A DNA stretch of 48,799 nt, from positions 1 through 48,799 of the forward strand of contig NZ_JAEMTA010000028.1 of assembly GCF_016462545.1 (NCBI RefSeq). Reading direction: 5' to 3'. The notes under the pieces were generated by a model. It was not told the origin of the DNA and did no database searches. It worked only from the letters and a program-made list of their open reading frames with translations. Numbering within the stretch: the stretch's first letter is position 1; each line of letters opens with the position of its first letter. Positions 31,989 to 41,043 of the stretch are shown here, piece by piece. The translations under genes and the position numbers were made by a program. Source of the stretch: Mycolicibacterium sp. Its GTDB lineage: Bacteria > Actinomycetota > Actinomycetes > Mycobacteriales > Mycobacteriaceae.

Positions 31989-32458
31989 GACCTGCGCGCG
32001 AGTTCCTCGAGCAGTGGCCGGGTGCGGTAGGCAACCACCTCGTGCATCGCCACCGACATCGTGGTCCGTTCGACCCCCGGCACCGCAAGAACCAACCCGA
32101 CGACGCGATAGAGATCGTCGGCGTCGGTGGCGACCACGCCGATTAGCAGGTCTGCGGCACCCGAGAGTCCGGTCACCTGGGTGATCTGCGCGATGGTCTC
32201 GAGTTCGGCGATCACGTCGTCGAGTCGGTGCTGGTCGACCACCGCGGTGATGAACGCCTTCAGCGGATAACCGAGGTCGCGCGGCGACACGCATCGGTCG
32301 ATCGGTGCCAGCACCTTCTCCTGATCCCAGCGCGACAGGCGAGCCTGAACGGTGTTGCGCGCAAGCCCAAGGGCAGCCGCCAACTGCACCCCGGTCGCGC
32401 GCGGTGCATCGCACATCGCCAGGAGCAGTCGCGCATCGGTGCGATCAAGCCTCGTCAT
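31985..32458 (-). CDS. Lrp/AsnC-family regulator
   Basis: Protein of 157 residues with an N-terminal helix-turn-helix (LDRTDARLLLAMCDAPRATGVQLAAALGLARNTVQARLSRWDQ) and a RAM ligand-binding domain (LKAFITAVVDQHRLDDVIAEL, VTGLSGAADLLIGVVATD). It is divergent from the indolepyruvate oxidoreductase gene, with a palindrome at 32463-32489 between them. I infer amino-acid-responsive control of that enzyme. Confidence 0.9.
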   Translation of the reverse strand: MTRLDRTDARLLLAMCDAPRATGVQLAAALGLARNTVQARLSRWDQEKVLAPIDRCVSPRDLGYPLKAFITAVVDQHRLDDVIAELETIAQITQVTGLSGAADLLIGVVATDADDLYRVVGLVLAVPGVERTTMSVAMHEVVAYRTRPLLEELARRS

Positions 32459-32462
32459 GTCG

Positions 32463-32489
32463 CTCAGTATCGCACGTCACACTACTGAG
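32463..32489. promoter_or_regulatory. Lrp/AsnC operator candidate
   Basis: CTCAGTA (32463-32469) and TACTGAG (32483-32489) are exact inverted 7-bp arms separated by 13 nt, 5 bp upstream of the asnC ATG. It is positioned to control asnC and the divergent oxidoreductase gene. Confidence 0.6.
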
Positions 32490-32597
32490 AAAATGGGCAA
32501 CATGCTCAAGTGGGGCCGCATTGCTTGCTCATCTTGCTTACCGATGCTTCGCTGGTGTCAGCAGTAAGCCCGTTTCGATCAGGAGGTGGCACGTCCC

Positions 32598-35500
32598 ATG
32601 ACGGCTCTCGACGTCCGCCGCCCGGACCGTCAGCCCTACGAACTGGGCGACCGCTACCGCTCCGGATCGGGGGCGGTGGTGCTCACCGGCGTTCAGGCCA
32701 TTGCCCGGGCACTGGTCGAACAGCACGAACGCGACGTGCGCGCAGGCCTGCGGGTGGCGACGTTCGTCTCCGGCTACCAGGGCAGCCCACTCGGCGGCGT
32801 CGACCGCATGCTGACCGGCATGCCCGACGTGCTTCGGGCGCACGACATCACCTTCGTTCCCGGGTTCAACGAGGAACTCGCCGCCACCTCGGTGTGGGGC
32901 AGCCAGGCCGTGCTGCCCATGGGCACGCCGACCCACGACGGGGTGATCGGTGTCTGGTACGGCAAGGGGCCGGGGTTGGACAGGGCGACCGACGCGTTGC
33001 GACACGCGAACATGTACGGCGCCAATCCCCATGGGGGAGTGCTACTCCTGGTCGGCGACGACCCGGCGTCGAAGTCTTCGACGGTCCCGGCCGTGAGCGA
33101 ACGATCGCTGGCCGCCCTCGGGATACCGGTGCTGTTCCCGCGCAACGCCCGCGAGATCGTCACCATGGCCATGCACGGCGTGGCGATGTCACGAGCCTCG
33201 GGATGCGTCGTCGCACTCAAGATCGTTGCCGACGTGGCCGACGGTGCCTGGTCCGTCGACGGCAGCATGGCCGACGTCGACATCACCGTCCCCGAGGTGT
33301 CCTGGGAGGGAAGGCCGTTCGTCTACCGGCAGCGACCGATGGCCGCGCCGGCCGACAGTCTGGACGCAGAGGCCGACCTCTACGGGCCCCGCGCCGAGGT
33401 GGTGCGCGCCTACGGCTCCGCCAACGGACTCGACGTCCTCGAACTCGATCCTCCCGGTGCGACGTTCGGCATCGCGGCCTCGGGTCCCACCTTCGACTCG
33501 GTGCGCCAAGCGCTCGGCGATCTCGGTGCCGACGACATTGCACTGCACGGAGCGGGCATCAGGCTGCTCCGCATCGGCATGCCCAGCCCGCTGGGACCGG
33601 ACGCGGTCCGCTCGTTCGCCGAGGGACTCGACGACGTCCTCGTCGTGGAGGACAAGACGGCGTTCATCGAGACACAGATGCGTGAAATCCTCTACGGCAC
33701 AACGGGTGCCCCGCGCATCATCGGCAAGAAGGACGCCTCGGGTCGGCTCTTGATACCCGCCGGTGGCGAACTCACCGCGGGTCGGCTGCTGGCCCCGCTG
33801 CGTCGCGTGCTCAAGGACCGACTCGAGCTCAAGACGCCACCACCGCCGGCGCTGACGCTCGATGTGCTGCCGGCGAAGCGCGCGGCGTACTTCTGTAGCG
33901 GCTGCCCGCACAACCGGTCCACCGCCGTCCCCGAGGGGTCGATGGCGGGTGGCGGCATCGGCTGCCACACCATGGTCACGATGTCCGACCGCAAGGACAG
34001 CGCCGTCGTCGGTCTCACCCAGATGGGCGGTGAGGGCAGCCAATGGATCGGTCAGGCGCCCTTCACCGATGTCGGCCACCTCTTCCAGAACATCGGCGAC
34101 GGCACGTTCTTCCACTCCGGCCAACTCGCGGTACAGGCATGCATCGCCGCGGGCGTCGACATCACCTTCAAGCTCCTCTACAACGAGGTCGTCGCCATGA
34201 CCGGCGCTCAGAACGCCGAGGGTGCCCTCACCGTCGCGACGCTGACCCACAAGCTCAGGGCCGAAGGCGTCAAGCAGATCATCGTCTGCGCGGACGAACC
34301 CCGCCGGCACGACAAGCGGGCCATGGCCAAGGGGACGGTCGTATGGCACCGGGACCGGCTCGACGACGCCCAGAGAAGACTCCGCGACGTCCGTGGCGTG
34401 ACAGTGCTGATCTACGACCAACATTGCGCGGCCGATGCGCGCCGGCAACGCAAACGCGGCACCCTACCCACGCGCACCACGCGGGTGATCATCAACGAAG
34501 CCGTGTGCGAGGGCTGCGGGGACTGCGGCGTCAAGTCCAATTGTCTGTCGGTGCAGCCGGTGGACACCGAGTTCGGACGCAAGACGCGCATCGATCAGAC
34601 GTCGTGCAACACGGACTACAGCTGTCTCGACGGCAACTGCCCGTCCTTCGTCACCGTCGACGTGCAACCGGCGCCGACGCCGCGCCGACGCCGCGCCCCG
34701 GAGGCGCCAGTTCTGGCAGACGTCGAGGTCGACCCGATCACGTCCACGCACAACGTTTTCTTCGCAGGCATCGGTGGAACGGGCATCGTCACGGTGAACC
34801 AGGTGCTGGCCACGGCGGCGTTGCGAGCCGGCTACGAGGTGGAGGGTCTCGATCAGATCGGACTCAGCCAGAAGGCCGGGCCCGTCGTGTCGCATCTGAG
34901 GTTCGCCCCCGGTGGGCTCGATCCGTCCAACCGGCTGACGCCGGGCAGCGCCGACTGTGTCGTGGCCTTCGATCTGCTGGCCGCCGCCGACGGTGGGAAC
35001 CTCGCCTACGGCGACCCCGGCAAGACGGTCTGTGTCGCGTCGACCAGCAAGACGCCGACCGGAGAGATGGTGTACGACAAGACGATCGCGTATCCCGAGA
35101 CTCCCTATCTGCTGAACCGGCTGGGTCAAGTGTCGCGCAGCCTGCACTCCTTCGATGCGCTGGCCGCCGCCCAGAGTCTGTTCGGTAGCACCGCCGCAGC
35201 CAACATGCTGTTGGTCGGAGCCGCGTATCAGACCGGGGCACTTGGCCTTCCGGCTGCATGCATCGAGGAGGCCATCGAAATCAACGGGGTCGCGGTCGAC
35301 GCCAACCGGGCTGCCTTCCGCTGGGGTCGCGTCGCCATCGCCGATCCCACCCGCTTCGGCGACGCCGTCTCACCCGCACGCGATCGACCTCCGCTCCCAC
35401 CGCCCGCGCACGTCCTGGCCGACACCACGTTCACCGGACGACTCGGCGATCTCGTCTCCCGGCGGGCCGCGGACCTGGTTCGGTTCCAGAGCTCGAAGGT

Positions 35501-36056
35501 GGCCAGACGGTACGTGATGGTGCTGCAGTCGATCTGGACCGCCGAACGTGCGGTGACCGATCGCACCGACTTCAGTGAAGCCGTCGCGAAGGGTCTCTAC
35601 AAGTTCACCGCCTACAAGGACGAGTACGAGGTGGCGCGACTGCTGACCGATCCGCAGTTCGTCGAGCACGTCCGATCCGAGATCCCGGACGGCGCGAACC
35701 TCACCTATAAGTTGCACCCGCCGATGTTGAAGGCGCTGGGCAGGACGAAGAAGATCGGCCTGGGACCGCGAAGCCACGTCGCACTGCGCATTCTCGCCAA
35801 GGGGAAGCGGCTCCGCGGAACCGCGTTCGATCCGTTCGGGCATTCACACGTCCGCCGGATCGAGCGAGATCTGATCACCGAGTACGCCGACGTCGTCGGT
35901 CGACTGGCCGCAGACCTCGGCTCGATCGACTACGACCGGGCGGTCGAGGTGGCAGCGCTCCCCGATCTGGTCAGGGGTTACGAAGAGGTCAAGCTCGCAA
36001 GTGTCGACGTCTACCGCGCACGCTTGCGCGAGCTCGGAGTGAGCCCGCGTCGCTAG
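32598..36056 (+). CDS. Indolepyruvate:ferredoxin oxidoreductase (fused alpha/beta/gamma type)
   Basis: A protein of 1152 residues that oxidatively decarboxylates aryl 2-oxo acids (from Trp, Phe, Tyr) to acyl-CoA, reducing ferredoxin. N-terminal thiamine-diphosphate domain (FVSGYQGSPLGGVDRML), CSGCPHN with Cys433/Cys436, IGCHTM and MGGEGSQWIGQAPF, ferredoxin-like cluster motif starting CEGCGDC (Cys637, 640, 643), then the gamma domain (FFAGIGGTGIVTVNQVLATAAL) and a C-terminal DUF6537-like part. ATG chosen 11 nt after AGGAGG. The length is usual for the fused aerobic-actinobacterial form. Confidence 0.93.
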   Translation: MTALDVRRPDRQPYELGDRYRSGSGAVVLTGVQAIARALVEQHERDVRAGLRVATFVSGYQGSPLGGVDRMLTGMPDVLRAHDITFVPGFNEELAATSVWGSQAVLPMGTPTHDGVIGVWYGKGPGLDRATDALRHANMYGANPHGGVLLLVGDDPASKSSTVPAVSERSLAALGIPVLFPRNAREIVTMAMHGVAMSRASGCVVALKIVADVADGAWSVDGSMADVDITVPEVSWEGRPFVYRQRPMAAPADSLDAEADLYGPRAEVVRAYGSANGLDVLELDPPGATFGIAASGPTFDSVRQALGDLGADDIALHGAGIRLLRIGMPSPLGPDAVRSFAEGLDDVLVVEDKTAFIETQMREILYGTTGAPRIIGKKDASGRLLIPAGGELTAGRLLAPLRRVLKDRLELKTPPPPALTLDVLPAKRAAYFCSGCPHNRSTAVPEGSMAGGGIGCHTMVTMSDRKDSAVVGLTQMGGEGSQWIGQAPFTDVGHLFQNIGDGTFFHSGQLAVQACIAAGVDITFKLLYNEVVAMTGAQNAEGALTVATLTHKLRAEGVKQIIVCADEPRRHDKRAMAKGTVVWHRDRLDDAQRRLRDVRGVTVLIYDQHCAADARRQRKRGTLPTRTTRVIINEAVCEGCGDCGVKSNCLSVQPVDTEFGRKTRIDQTSCNTDYSCLDGNCPSFVTVDVQPAPTPRRRRAPEAPVLADVEVDPITSTHNVFFAGIGGTGIVTVNQVLATAALRAGYEVEGLDQIGLSQKAGPVVSHLRFAPGGLDPSNRLTPGSADCVVAFDLLAAADGGNLAYGDPGKTVCVASTSKTPTGEMVYDKTIAYPETPYLLNRLGQVSRSLHSFDALAAAQSLFGSTAAANMLLVGAAYQTGALGLPAACIEEAIEINGVAVDANRAAFRWGRVAIADPTRFGDAVSPARDRPPLPPPAHVLADTTFTGRLGDLVSRRAADLVRFQSSKVARRYVMVLQSIWTAERAVTDRTDFSEAVAKGLYKFTAYKDEYEVARLLTDPQFVEHVRSEIPDGANLTYKLHPPMLKALGRTKKIGLGPRSHVALRILAKGKRLRGTAFDPFGHSHVRRIERDLITEYADVVGRLAADLGSIDYDRAVEVAALPDLVRGYEEVKLASVDVYRARLRELGVSPRR

Positions 36057-36163
36057 ACGCTCTCGTGACGAATGTGTCAATATCTGGCGAAGTGCCCGTG
36101 CGCCGTTGGGTGGTGAACGACAATGGCGATTCGTCGGGGGACGCACACGGACGGGGAACGACC

Positions 36164-36412
36164 ATGAGTGAAGTCGCAGCCAACGAGGACGGCAGCGCGC
36201 CTGCCGGGGTCACCATCACCGCACGCGTGCGCGTGTTTCCAGGCTCCGACCGCGAAGTACACGGCGTCGTGGTCGACGACTTCGGGGACTCGATCGGCAT
36301 TCCCGTCGAAATCGGTGGCAACCGCATCGCGGGGCCGGCCCGTCGGTGGGCCGTGATGCTCGACGACGACAACCTGATGTTCGTCGACAGCCACGACCTC
36401 GAGGCCGAGTAG
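36164..36412 (+). CDS. Small hypothetical protein
   Basis: Protein of 82 residues (MSEVAANEDGSAPAGVTITARVRVFPGSDREVHGVVVDDFGD...). Predicted mainly beta: repeated Val/Arg strands with an acidic C-terminal end, SH3-like or KOW-like in feel but not assigned. No signal peptide. ATG 36164 with GGGGAA upstream is preferred; longer in-frame reading exists from 36065. It follows the oxidoreductase gene by about 107 nt. Confidence 0.6.
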   Translation: MSEVAANEDGSAPAGVTITARVRVFPGSDREVHGVVVDDFGDSIGIPVEIGGNRIAGPARRWAVMLDDDNLMFVDSHDLEAE

Positions 36413-36638
36413 CCACGCCGACGTCGAATCGAGCGAATCGTGGCGGTGCCCATCCGCTGGGGTTGTGCTCACCGCCCCGCATTCGGATAGGTATGCTGGC
36501 TAACTAAGCCCGGCACTCAGCGACGAGTGGGGATTTCGCCGGCAGCGATGATGTAACGCCGGCGGCCTCCCAGACGGTTAAACTCTGTGACGACACTTCG
36601 ATGATGCCGTCGTATTCATGTGTCGGAAGGTGGACGAA

Positions 36639-36977
36639 ATGACTTTGACAGCAAAAGTGGCCGCAGGCCTCGGTGGTGTGGCCGCGGCGTTGATGGCTGC
36701 AAGCGGGATTGCCTCGGCGGCTCCCGGCGATGCCGTGATCCTGAACTCGACGTGCACGTACCCCCAGGTGATTGCCGCGGCCAACGCTCAGGATCCGGCG
36801 GCCACGAGTGCGCTGCAGAGCGATCCGGCGGCCAATGGGTTCTTGCAGGGCCTCATCGCCTCGCCTCCCGGCTCGGCCGAGCGCCAGCAGAAGATCGACT
36901 TCGTCCGCAGTTTCCCGCAGGCCGCGCAGTTCAACGGGTTGATCCAGTCGGTCGCCACCAGCTGCAACAAGTACTGA
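36639..36977 (+). CDS. Hemophore-related secreted protein
   Basis: Protein of 112 residues. Signal peptide MTLTAKVAAGLGGVAAALMAASGIASA, then the mycobacterial hemophore-type fold: STCTYPQVIAAANAQDPAATSALQSDPAANGFLQGLIASPP, GSAERQQKIDFV, and a terminal SCNKY giving a disulfide with the first cysteine. Rv0203-type relatives bind heme outside the cell for heme-iron uptake. GGAAGGTGG lies before the ATG at 36639. A strong hairpin terminator follows. No MmpL partner is in the window. Confidence 0.85.
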   Translation: MTLTAKVAAGLGGVAAALMAASGIASAAPGDAVILNSTCTYPQVIAAANAQDPAATSALQSDPAANGFLQGLIASPPGSAERQQKIDFVRSFPQAAQFNGLIQSVATSCNKY

Positions 36978-37022
36978 CGTAGCGGTCCTTCGGGATCGAC
37001 CGTCGCGGGGGCTTCTGACACG

Positions 37023-37063
37023 AATGCCCACCTTCGAGCGAAAATCGCTCGCAGGTGGGCATT
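37023..37063. terminator. Strong hairpin terminator
   Basis: AATGCCCACCT-t-CGAGCG (37023-37040) pairs with CGCTCG-c-AGGTGGGCATT (37046-37063), one mismatch, 5-nt loop, followed by TTTCGTTG. It lies 46 nt after the hemophore-like gene stop and upstream of the convergent small membrane gene, so it may work in both directions. Confidence 0.85.
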
Positions 37064-37126
37064 TTCGTTGGTGGATCAGAGCAGACCCCGCACGATGACC
37101 GGCCGTGATTCATCTCACCCGGGTGA

Positions 37127-37327
37127 TCAGCCCGTGAGGAGGTCGACGGCGCCGCTGAGCACCACGAGAGAGACGACGAAGGCGATCACCGCCCAGAGGA
37201 CGGCGGGGCGGTGGATCTCCAGTGCGACGATCGCTGCGATCACCGCGCTGAAGATGCATCCGACGACGATCGCAATGGCCGGTCCGCCGTGCGGAATGAT
37301 CGCAAGGGCCGAGATCGTCGATGGCAT
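37127..37327 (-). CDS. Small two-span membrane protein
   Basis: Protein of 66 residues made of two hydrophobic helices (about 3-36 and 42-64) with a short basic turn (EIHRPAV). No cysteines or known motif. The ribosome-binding site is poor, so reality rests on the membrane-protein composition and the place between terminator and uvrA-like promoter. It is divergent from the uvrA-like gene. Function unknown. Confidence 0.5.
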   Translation of the reverse strand: MPSTISALAIIPHGGPAIAIVVGCIFSAVIAAIVALEIHRPAVLWAVIAFVVSLVVLSGAVDLLTG

Positions 37328-37473
37328 GGCCGCGATGGTGGCACGGCGACCAGTGGCTCAGCCTGCGTAACGCCTTGCCAACAGCTGCCAGAGCGGAGAT
37401 TCAGGCGGCGCACCACGTCCGACGGCCCGTTTCGGGGTTTGGTCGTCGTCCGGGATGGACCCACACTGAGGGG

Positions 37474-39990
37474 GTGTCCACGCCGCCGGAAGACGTCGAT
37501 CCGTTCGTCCGTGTCCGCGGATCGCACGTCCACAATCTGAGGTCGGTCGACGTCGCCGCTCCCCGCGACGCGTTCGTCGCCTTCACCGGGGTGTCTGGCT
37601 CCGGCAAGTCGTCACTGGCCTTCGGCACCGTCTATGCCGAGGCGCAACGCCGCTACTTCGAGTCCGTCGCTCCCTACGCGCGCCGCCTGCTGTTGCCCGC
37701 CGGGGCGCCGAAGGTCGACGACATCACCGGCCTGCCGCCGGCGGTCGCGCTGCAACAGCGCAGGGGAGCGGGTACGTCGCGGTCCACGGTCGGCACCGTG
37801 ACCACGTTGTCGAACCTGCTTCGGATGCTGTTCTCGCGGGCAGGCACATACCCGCCTGGCGCCACCGAACGACTGGACTCGGACTCGTTCTCCCCCAACA
37901 CCGCCATCGGCGCGTGCCCGGAGTGTCACGGTCTCGGCCGGATTCATCGGGTGACCGAGCAGACACTGGTCCCGGACCCGTCGCTGACCATCCGCGAGGG
38001 TGCCGTGGCGGCATGGCCAGGTGCCTGGCAGGGGCAGAACCTTCGCGACATCCTGATCACCCTCGGCTACGACATCGACAAGCCATGGCGAAAACTCCCG
38101 AAGCGCACCCGCGACTGGATCCTGTTCACCGACGACCAGCCGACAGTCGAGATCGATCCCGGCCGGCACCCGGTGACGGCGGACTACTTCTACAACGGCA
38201 CGTTCTCCAGTGCCGAACGCCACGTGCGGCACACCCTGGCCAACTCGCAGAGCGCGATGATGCGTCGTCGAGTGCTGCAGTTCGTCGACAGTGTCGAATG
38301 CCCGGTGTGTGGCGGCTCTGGACTGCGGCCGGAGGCGTTGCGCGTCACCTTCGCCGGAAAGTCGATCGCCGACCTCGTCGCCATGCCGCTCACCGATCTG
38401 GCGGCGGCACTGCAACCCGCTGCCACCCGCGTCGATGCCGAGGCGGCCTACGAGTCCACCGAGTCTGGCGAGCTGACCGAGGTGGCCACGGTCATCGCCG
38501 CGGATCTCGTCGCGCGCATCCAGGTCCTCGTCGATCTCGGACTGGGCTACCTCAGCCTGAACCGCCGGACGCCGACCGTGTCACCCGGTGAGCTGCAACG
38601 CCTTCGGCTGGCCACCCAATTGCGGGCTGGGCTGTTCGGCGTCCTCTACGTGCTCGACGAGCCGTCGGCCGGTCTGCATCCCGCCGATGCCGAGCCGCTG
38701 CTCGAAGTCTTGGATCGTCTTCGGCGAGCGGGTAATTCGCTGTTCGTGGTCGAGCACGACATGGACGTGGTCCGACGCGCGGACTGGATCGTCGACGTCG
38801 GACCGGGTGCCGGAGAACTCGGTGGGGAGGTGCTCTACAGCGGCCCGGTGTCGGGGCTGGCCGATGTGTCCGCATCGGTGACCCGGCGCTATCTCTTCGA
38901 CGACGCGGCGGCCGGCGTGCGCCCGAAGCGGACGCCGTCGGGCAACCTGCGGCTGCGGGGAGTGTGCTTCCACAACCTCCGCGACCTCGACGTCGAGATC
39001 CCCCTCGGAGTGTTGACCGCGGTCACCGGGGTGTCCGGGTCGGGAAAGTCCACCCTGGTCTGCAAGGTCATCGGTGACGTCATCGCGCGCCACCTCGGCG
39101 CCCACGGCGTCGAAGCAGACGACACCGAATCGGCCGACTCCGACGCCACGATCACCGACGCCGACCTCGATGCGAGCATCGGGGTGACGGCCGAGGGCAT
39201 CGAGGTCATCGATCGACTGGTGACCGTGGATCAGAAGCCGATCGGTCGCACGCCACGTTCGAACCTCGCCACCTACACCGGCATGTTCGACGCCGTCCGC
39301 AAGGCGTTCGCAGCCACCGACGAGGCCAGGCGCCGCGGGTGGAGCGCGGGTCGCTTCTCCTTCAACGTCGCCGACGGCCGGTGTCCGACCTGCCAGGGGG
39401 AGGGCTTCGTCGCCGTCGAACTACTCTTCCTCCCAGGCACTTACGCGCCCTGCCCCACGTGCCATGGCGCCCGCTATTCAGACGAGACCCTGCAGGTGCA
39501 CTACCGCGGCCGGACGATCGCCGACGTTCTCGTGATGACCGTGGACGAGGCCGTCGACTTCCTCGCCGACATACCCGGCGCAGTACGGAGCCTTGGCACG
39601 CTGCGCGACGTCGGACTCGGCTACCTCAGGCTCGGCCAACCCGCCACCGAACTGTCCGGTGGCGAGGCGCAACGCATCAAACTGGCGTCCGAGCTGCAGC
39701 GGGCTCGCCGCGGACACACCTTCTACGTTCTCGACGAACCGACCACCGGTCTGCACCCGGCCGACGTCGAACTGCTGCAGCGCCAGTTGCAGCGACTGGT
39801 CGACGCGGGCAACACCGTCGTCGTCGCGGAACACGACATGGGTGTCGTCGCGGATGCGGACTGGGTGATCGATCTCGGTCCTGGCGCCGGTGACGCCGGG
39901 GGCCGCGTCGTCGCCGCGGGCACACCGGCGGACGTGGCGACCTCTCCGGCGAGCAGGACCGCGCCCTACCTATCGGCGCGACTTCGTTAG
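37474..39990 (+). CDS. Class II UvrA-like ABC ATPase
   Basis: Protein of 838 residues, a UvrA paralog without the UvrB-interaction insert of canonical UvrA (about 950-970 residues). Two ABC modules: Walker A GVSGSGKSS (39-47) and GVSGSGKST (519-527), zinc modules (CPEC from Cys148, CPVC from Cys276, CPTC twice in the second half). The first signature is VSPGELQR (369-376), while the second is the standard LSGGEAQR (727-734). Walker B VLDEPSAGLHPAD and VLDEPTTGLHPAD. Probably DNA-lesion or intercalator-complex binding rather than classical NER. GTG 37474 chosen; an upstream ATG is possible. Confidence 0.87.
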   Translation: MSTPPEDVDPFVRVRGSHVHNLRSVDVAAPRDAFVAFTGVSGSGKSSLAFGTVYAEAQRRYFESVAPYARRLLLPAGAPKVDDITGLPPAVALQQRRGAGTSRSTVGTVTTLSNLLRMLFSRAGTYPPGATERLDSDSFSPNTAIGACPECHGLGRIHRVTEQTLVPDPSLTIREGAVAAWPGAWQGQNLRDILITLGYDIDKPWRKLPKRTRDWILFTDDQPTVEIDPGRHPVTADYFYNGTFSSAERHVRHTLANSQSAMMRRRVLQFVDSVECPVCGGSGLRPEALRVTFAGKSIADLVAMPLTDLAAALQPAATRVDAEAAYESTESGELTEVATVIAADLVARIQVLVDLGLGYLSLNRRTPTVSPGELQRLRLATQLRAGLFGVLYVLDEPSAGLHPADAEPLLEVLDRLRRAGNSLFVVEHDMDVVRRADWIVDVGPGAGELGGEVLYSGPVSGLADVSASVTRRYLFDDAAAGVRPKRTPSGNLRLRGVCFHNLRDLDVEIPLGVLTAVTGVSGSGKSTLVCKVIGDVIARHLGAHGVEADDTESADSDATITDADLDASIGVTAEGIEVIDRLVTVDQKPIGRTPRSNLATYTGMFDAVRKAFAATDEARRRGWSAGRFSFNVADGRCPTCQGEGFVAVELLFLPGTYAPCPTCHGARYSDETLQVHYRGRTIADVLVMTVDEAVDFLADIPGAVRSLGTLRDVGLGYLRLGQPATELSGGEAQRIKLASELQRARRGHTFYVLDEPTTGLHPADVELLQRQLQRLVDAGNTVVVAEHDMGVVADADWVIDLGPGAGDAGGRVVAAGTPADVATSPASRTAPYLSARLR

Positions 39991-40324
39991 AGATCCTCGG
40001 CGCGGTGCCGACCACGGTAGGAGTCACGATCGGTTGTGGTCCCGTGGTCGGGTGTCCAGCCGTGCCCAAAGAGTTCGAGCGAGGGATCACCGCTGGCGGG
40101 TATCACTGGACTCGGTCTTCCGGTATCACGAAGTTCCGTGGGGACCAGGTCATCGCGTTCGGTCACCGTGTGCGTTTACCCCGGCGTCAGCTCACGTCAA
40201 ACGTGGACTCCGAGACGATTGCCGTCGCCGCGCGCCCTTGGACGACCGCTGAAAGAGCACACCTCCGCACGGATTCCGTGCGGAGGTGTGCTTCTACCAA
40301 GCTAGGTCTATCGCCGACCCACGG
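39991..40324. other. Gene-free interval with a convergent terminator
   Basis: This 334-nt stretch after the uvrA-like stop shows no convincing gene or tRNA. It holds a 10-bp inverted repeat (CCGACCACGG at 40008-40017, CCGTGGTCGG at 40042-40051) and the strong hairpin at 40256-40292. The rest shows nothing I can name. Confidence 0.6.
40256..40292. terminator. Convergent hairpin terminator
   Basis: Perfect 17-bp stem AGCACACCTCCGCACGG (40256-40272) with its reverse complement (40276-40292) and a 3-nt ATT loop. It lies between the plus-strand uvrA-like gene and the minus-strand STAS/small-ORF unit. There is no clear T-run, but the stem is very strong. Confidence 0.82.
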
Positions 40325-40396
40325 TCAGCGGGCGGCCTGCGCGGGCTTGTGATGGCGGTGTGTGAGGAAGCGGAGCCAGCGGACGTCGATCAGCAT
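40325..40396 (-). CDS. Candidate 23-residue basic microprotein
   Basis: The ORF encodes MLIDVRWLRFLTHRHHKPAQAAR, 23 codons with a clear AAGGAA 7 nt before its ATG. It begins 17 nt after the STAS gene stop on the same strand and ends before the hairpin at 40256-40292, so it would be the last cistron of that transcript. It is basic and amphipathic. Function unknown; too short for coding statistics. Confidence 0.4.
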   Translation of the reverse strand: MLIDVRWLRFLTHRHHKPAQAAR

Positions 40397-40413
40397 GTCG
40401 GTATTCCTTGCGC

Positions 40414-40869
40414 TCAGGCGGACTTGGTGAGGATGGGCAGGATGCGCCGGCGCTCGCCCGCGACGTCCGAGAAGTGGTGCAGCGCGTCGGGAACCGACGG
40501 CGTCGCGGGGAAGATGTCGTCGACACCGCAGAGGCGCAGAGTCCTGGACACGGGCTGGCTCACGATCAACGACCATTCGTCACCCGCGGCGAGGCACGCT
40601 TCGTCGATCGCGTCGAGAAGGGCGATGCCCTGTGCAGCGAATGTGGTAACGCCGCTGAGATCAAGGATGAACGGCTTCTCCGCGATGATGCAGCCCTTTG
40701 CCTGTGCCGCAACGAGTTCGACGTTCACCTCGTCGATCGCACCGGTGATGGTGAGCACGGTGGCCAGTTGCCGGCACTGCTTGTGAAGCTCGGCGCCATT
40801 GCACTCGACCGACGGATTTCCATAGCGGAAACGGGAATTCGATACTGAGCTGGTGCTCGTAACGGTCAT
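40414..40869 (-). CDS. STAS-domain protein (anti-anti-sigma-like)
   Basis: Protein of 151 residues with a STAS fold: LATVLTITGAIDEVNVELVAAQ, IIAEKPFILDLSGVTTFAAQGIALLDAIDEACLAAG, and SLIVSQPVSRTLRLCGVDDIFPATPS. The Thr-Thr pair in LDLSGVTTF is where phosphorylatable Ser/Thr usually sits in SpoIIAA-type proteins. This suggests a role in partner switching (SigF-type control in mycobacteria), but no kinase/anti-sigma gene is adjacent. GGGAGG lies before the ATG. The upstream AT-rich region 40870-41043 may hold its promoter. Confidence 0.85.
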   Translation of the reverse strand: MTVTSTSSVSNSRFRYGNPSVECNGAELHKQCRQLATVLTITGAIDEVNVELVAAQAKGCIIAEKPFILDLSGVTTFAAQGIALLDAIDEACLAAGDEWSLIVSQPVSRTLRLCGVDDIFPATPSVPDALHHFSDVAGERRRILPILTKSA

Positions 40870-41043
40870 GGCACTGCCTCCCTTCGGTGATTGCCGAGTG
40901 AGGCGGCGGCGATGCCGTCACTTCGACGTGAATCCCAAGGTAAGCGCCCAAAATAAGGTACCGGGGAGTAACTCCTAAAACATCGTTAAGAGTGTTGCCG
41001 GGGTGGGTAGCAAATTCTTATTGATCTCATATGGCGCAGGGGT

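Noticed and set aside
39991..40324. tRNA or attachment site in the gene-free interval
   Set aside because: No cloverleaf or TTCRA-type arm could be found; hairpins there are terminator-like.
40900..41000. SigF-like promoter for the STAS gene (GTTT near CGGTAC)
   Set aside because: The spacer is 14 nt, too short, and the -10 is imperfect; not strong enough to list.
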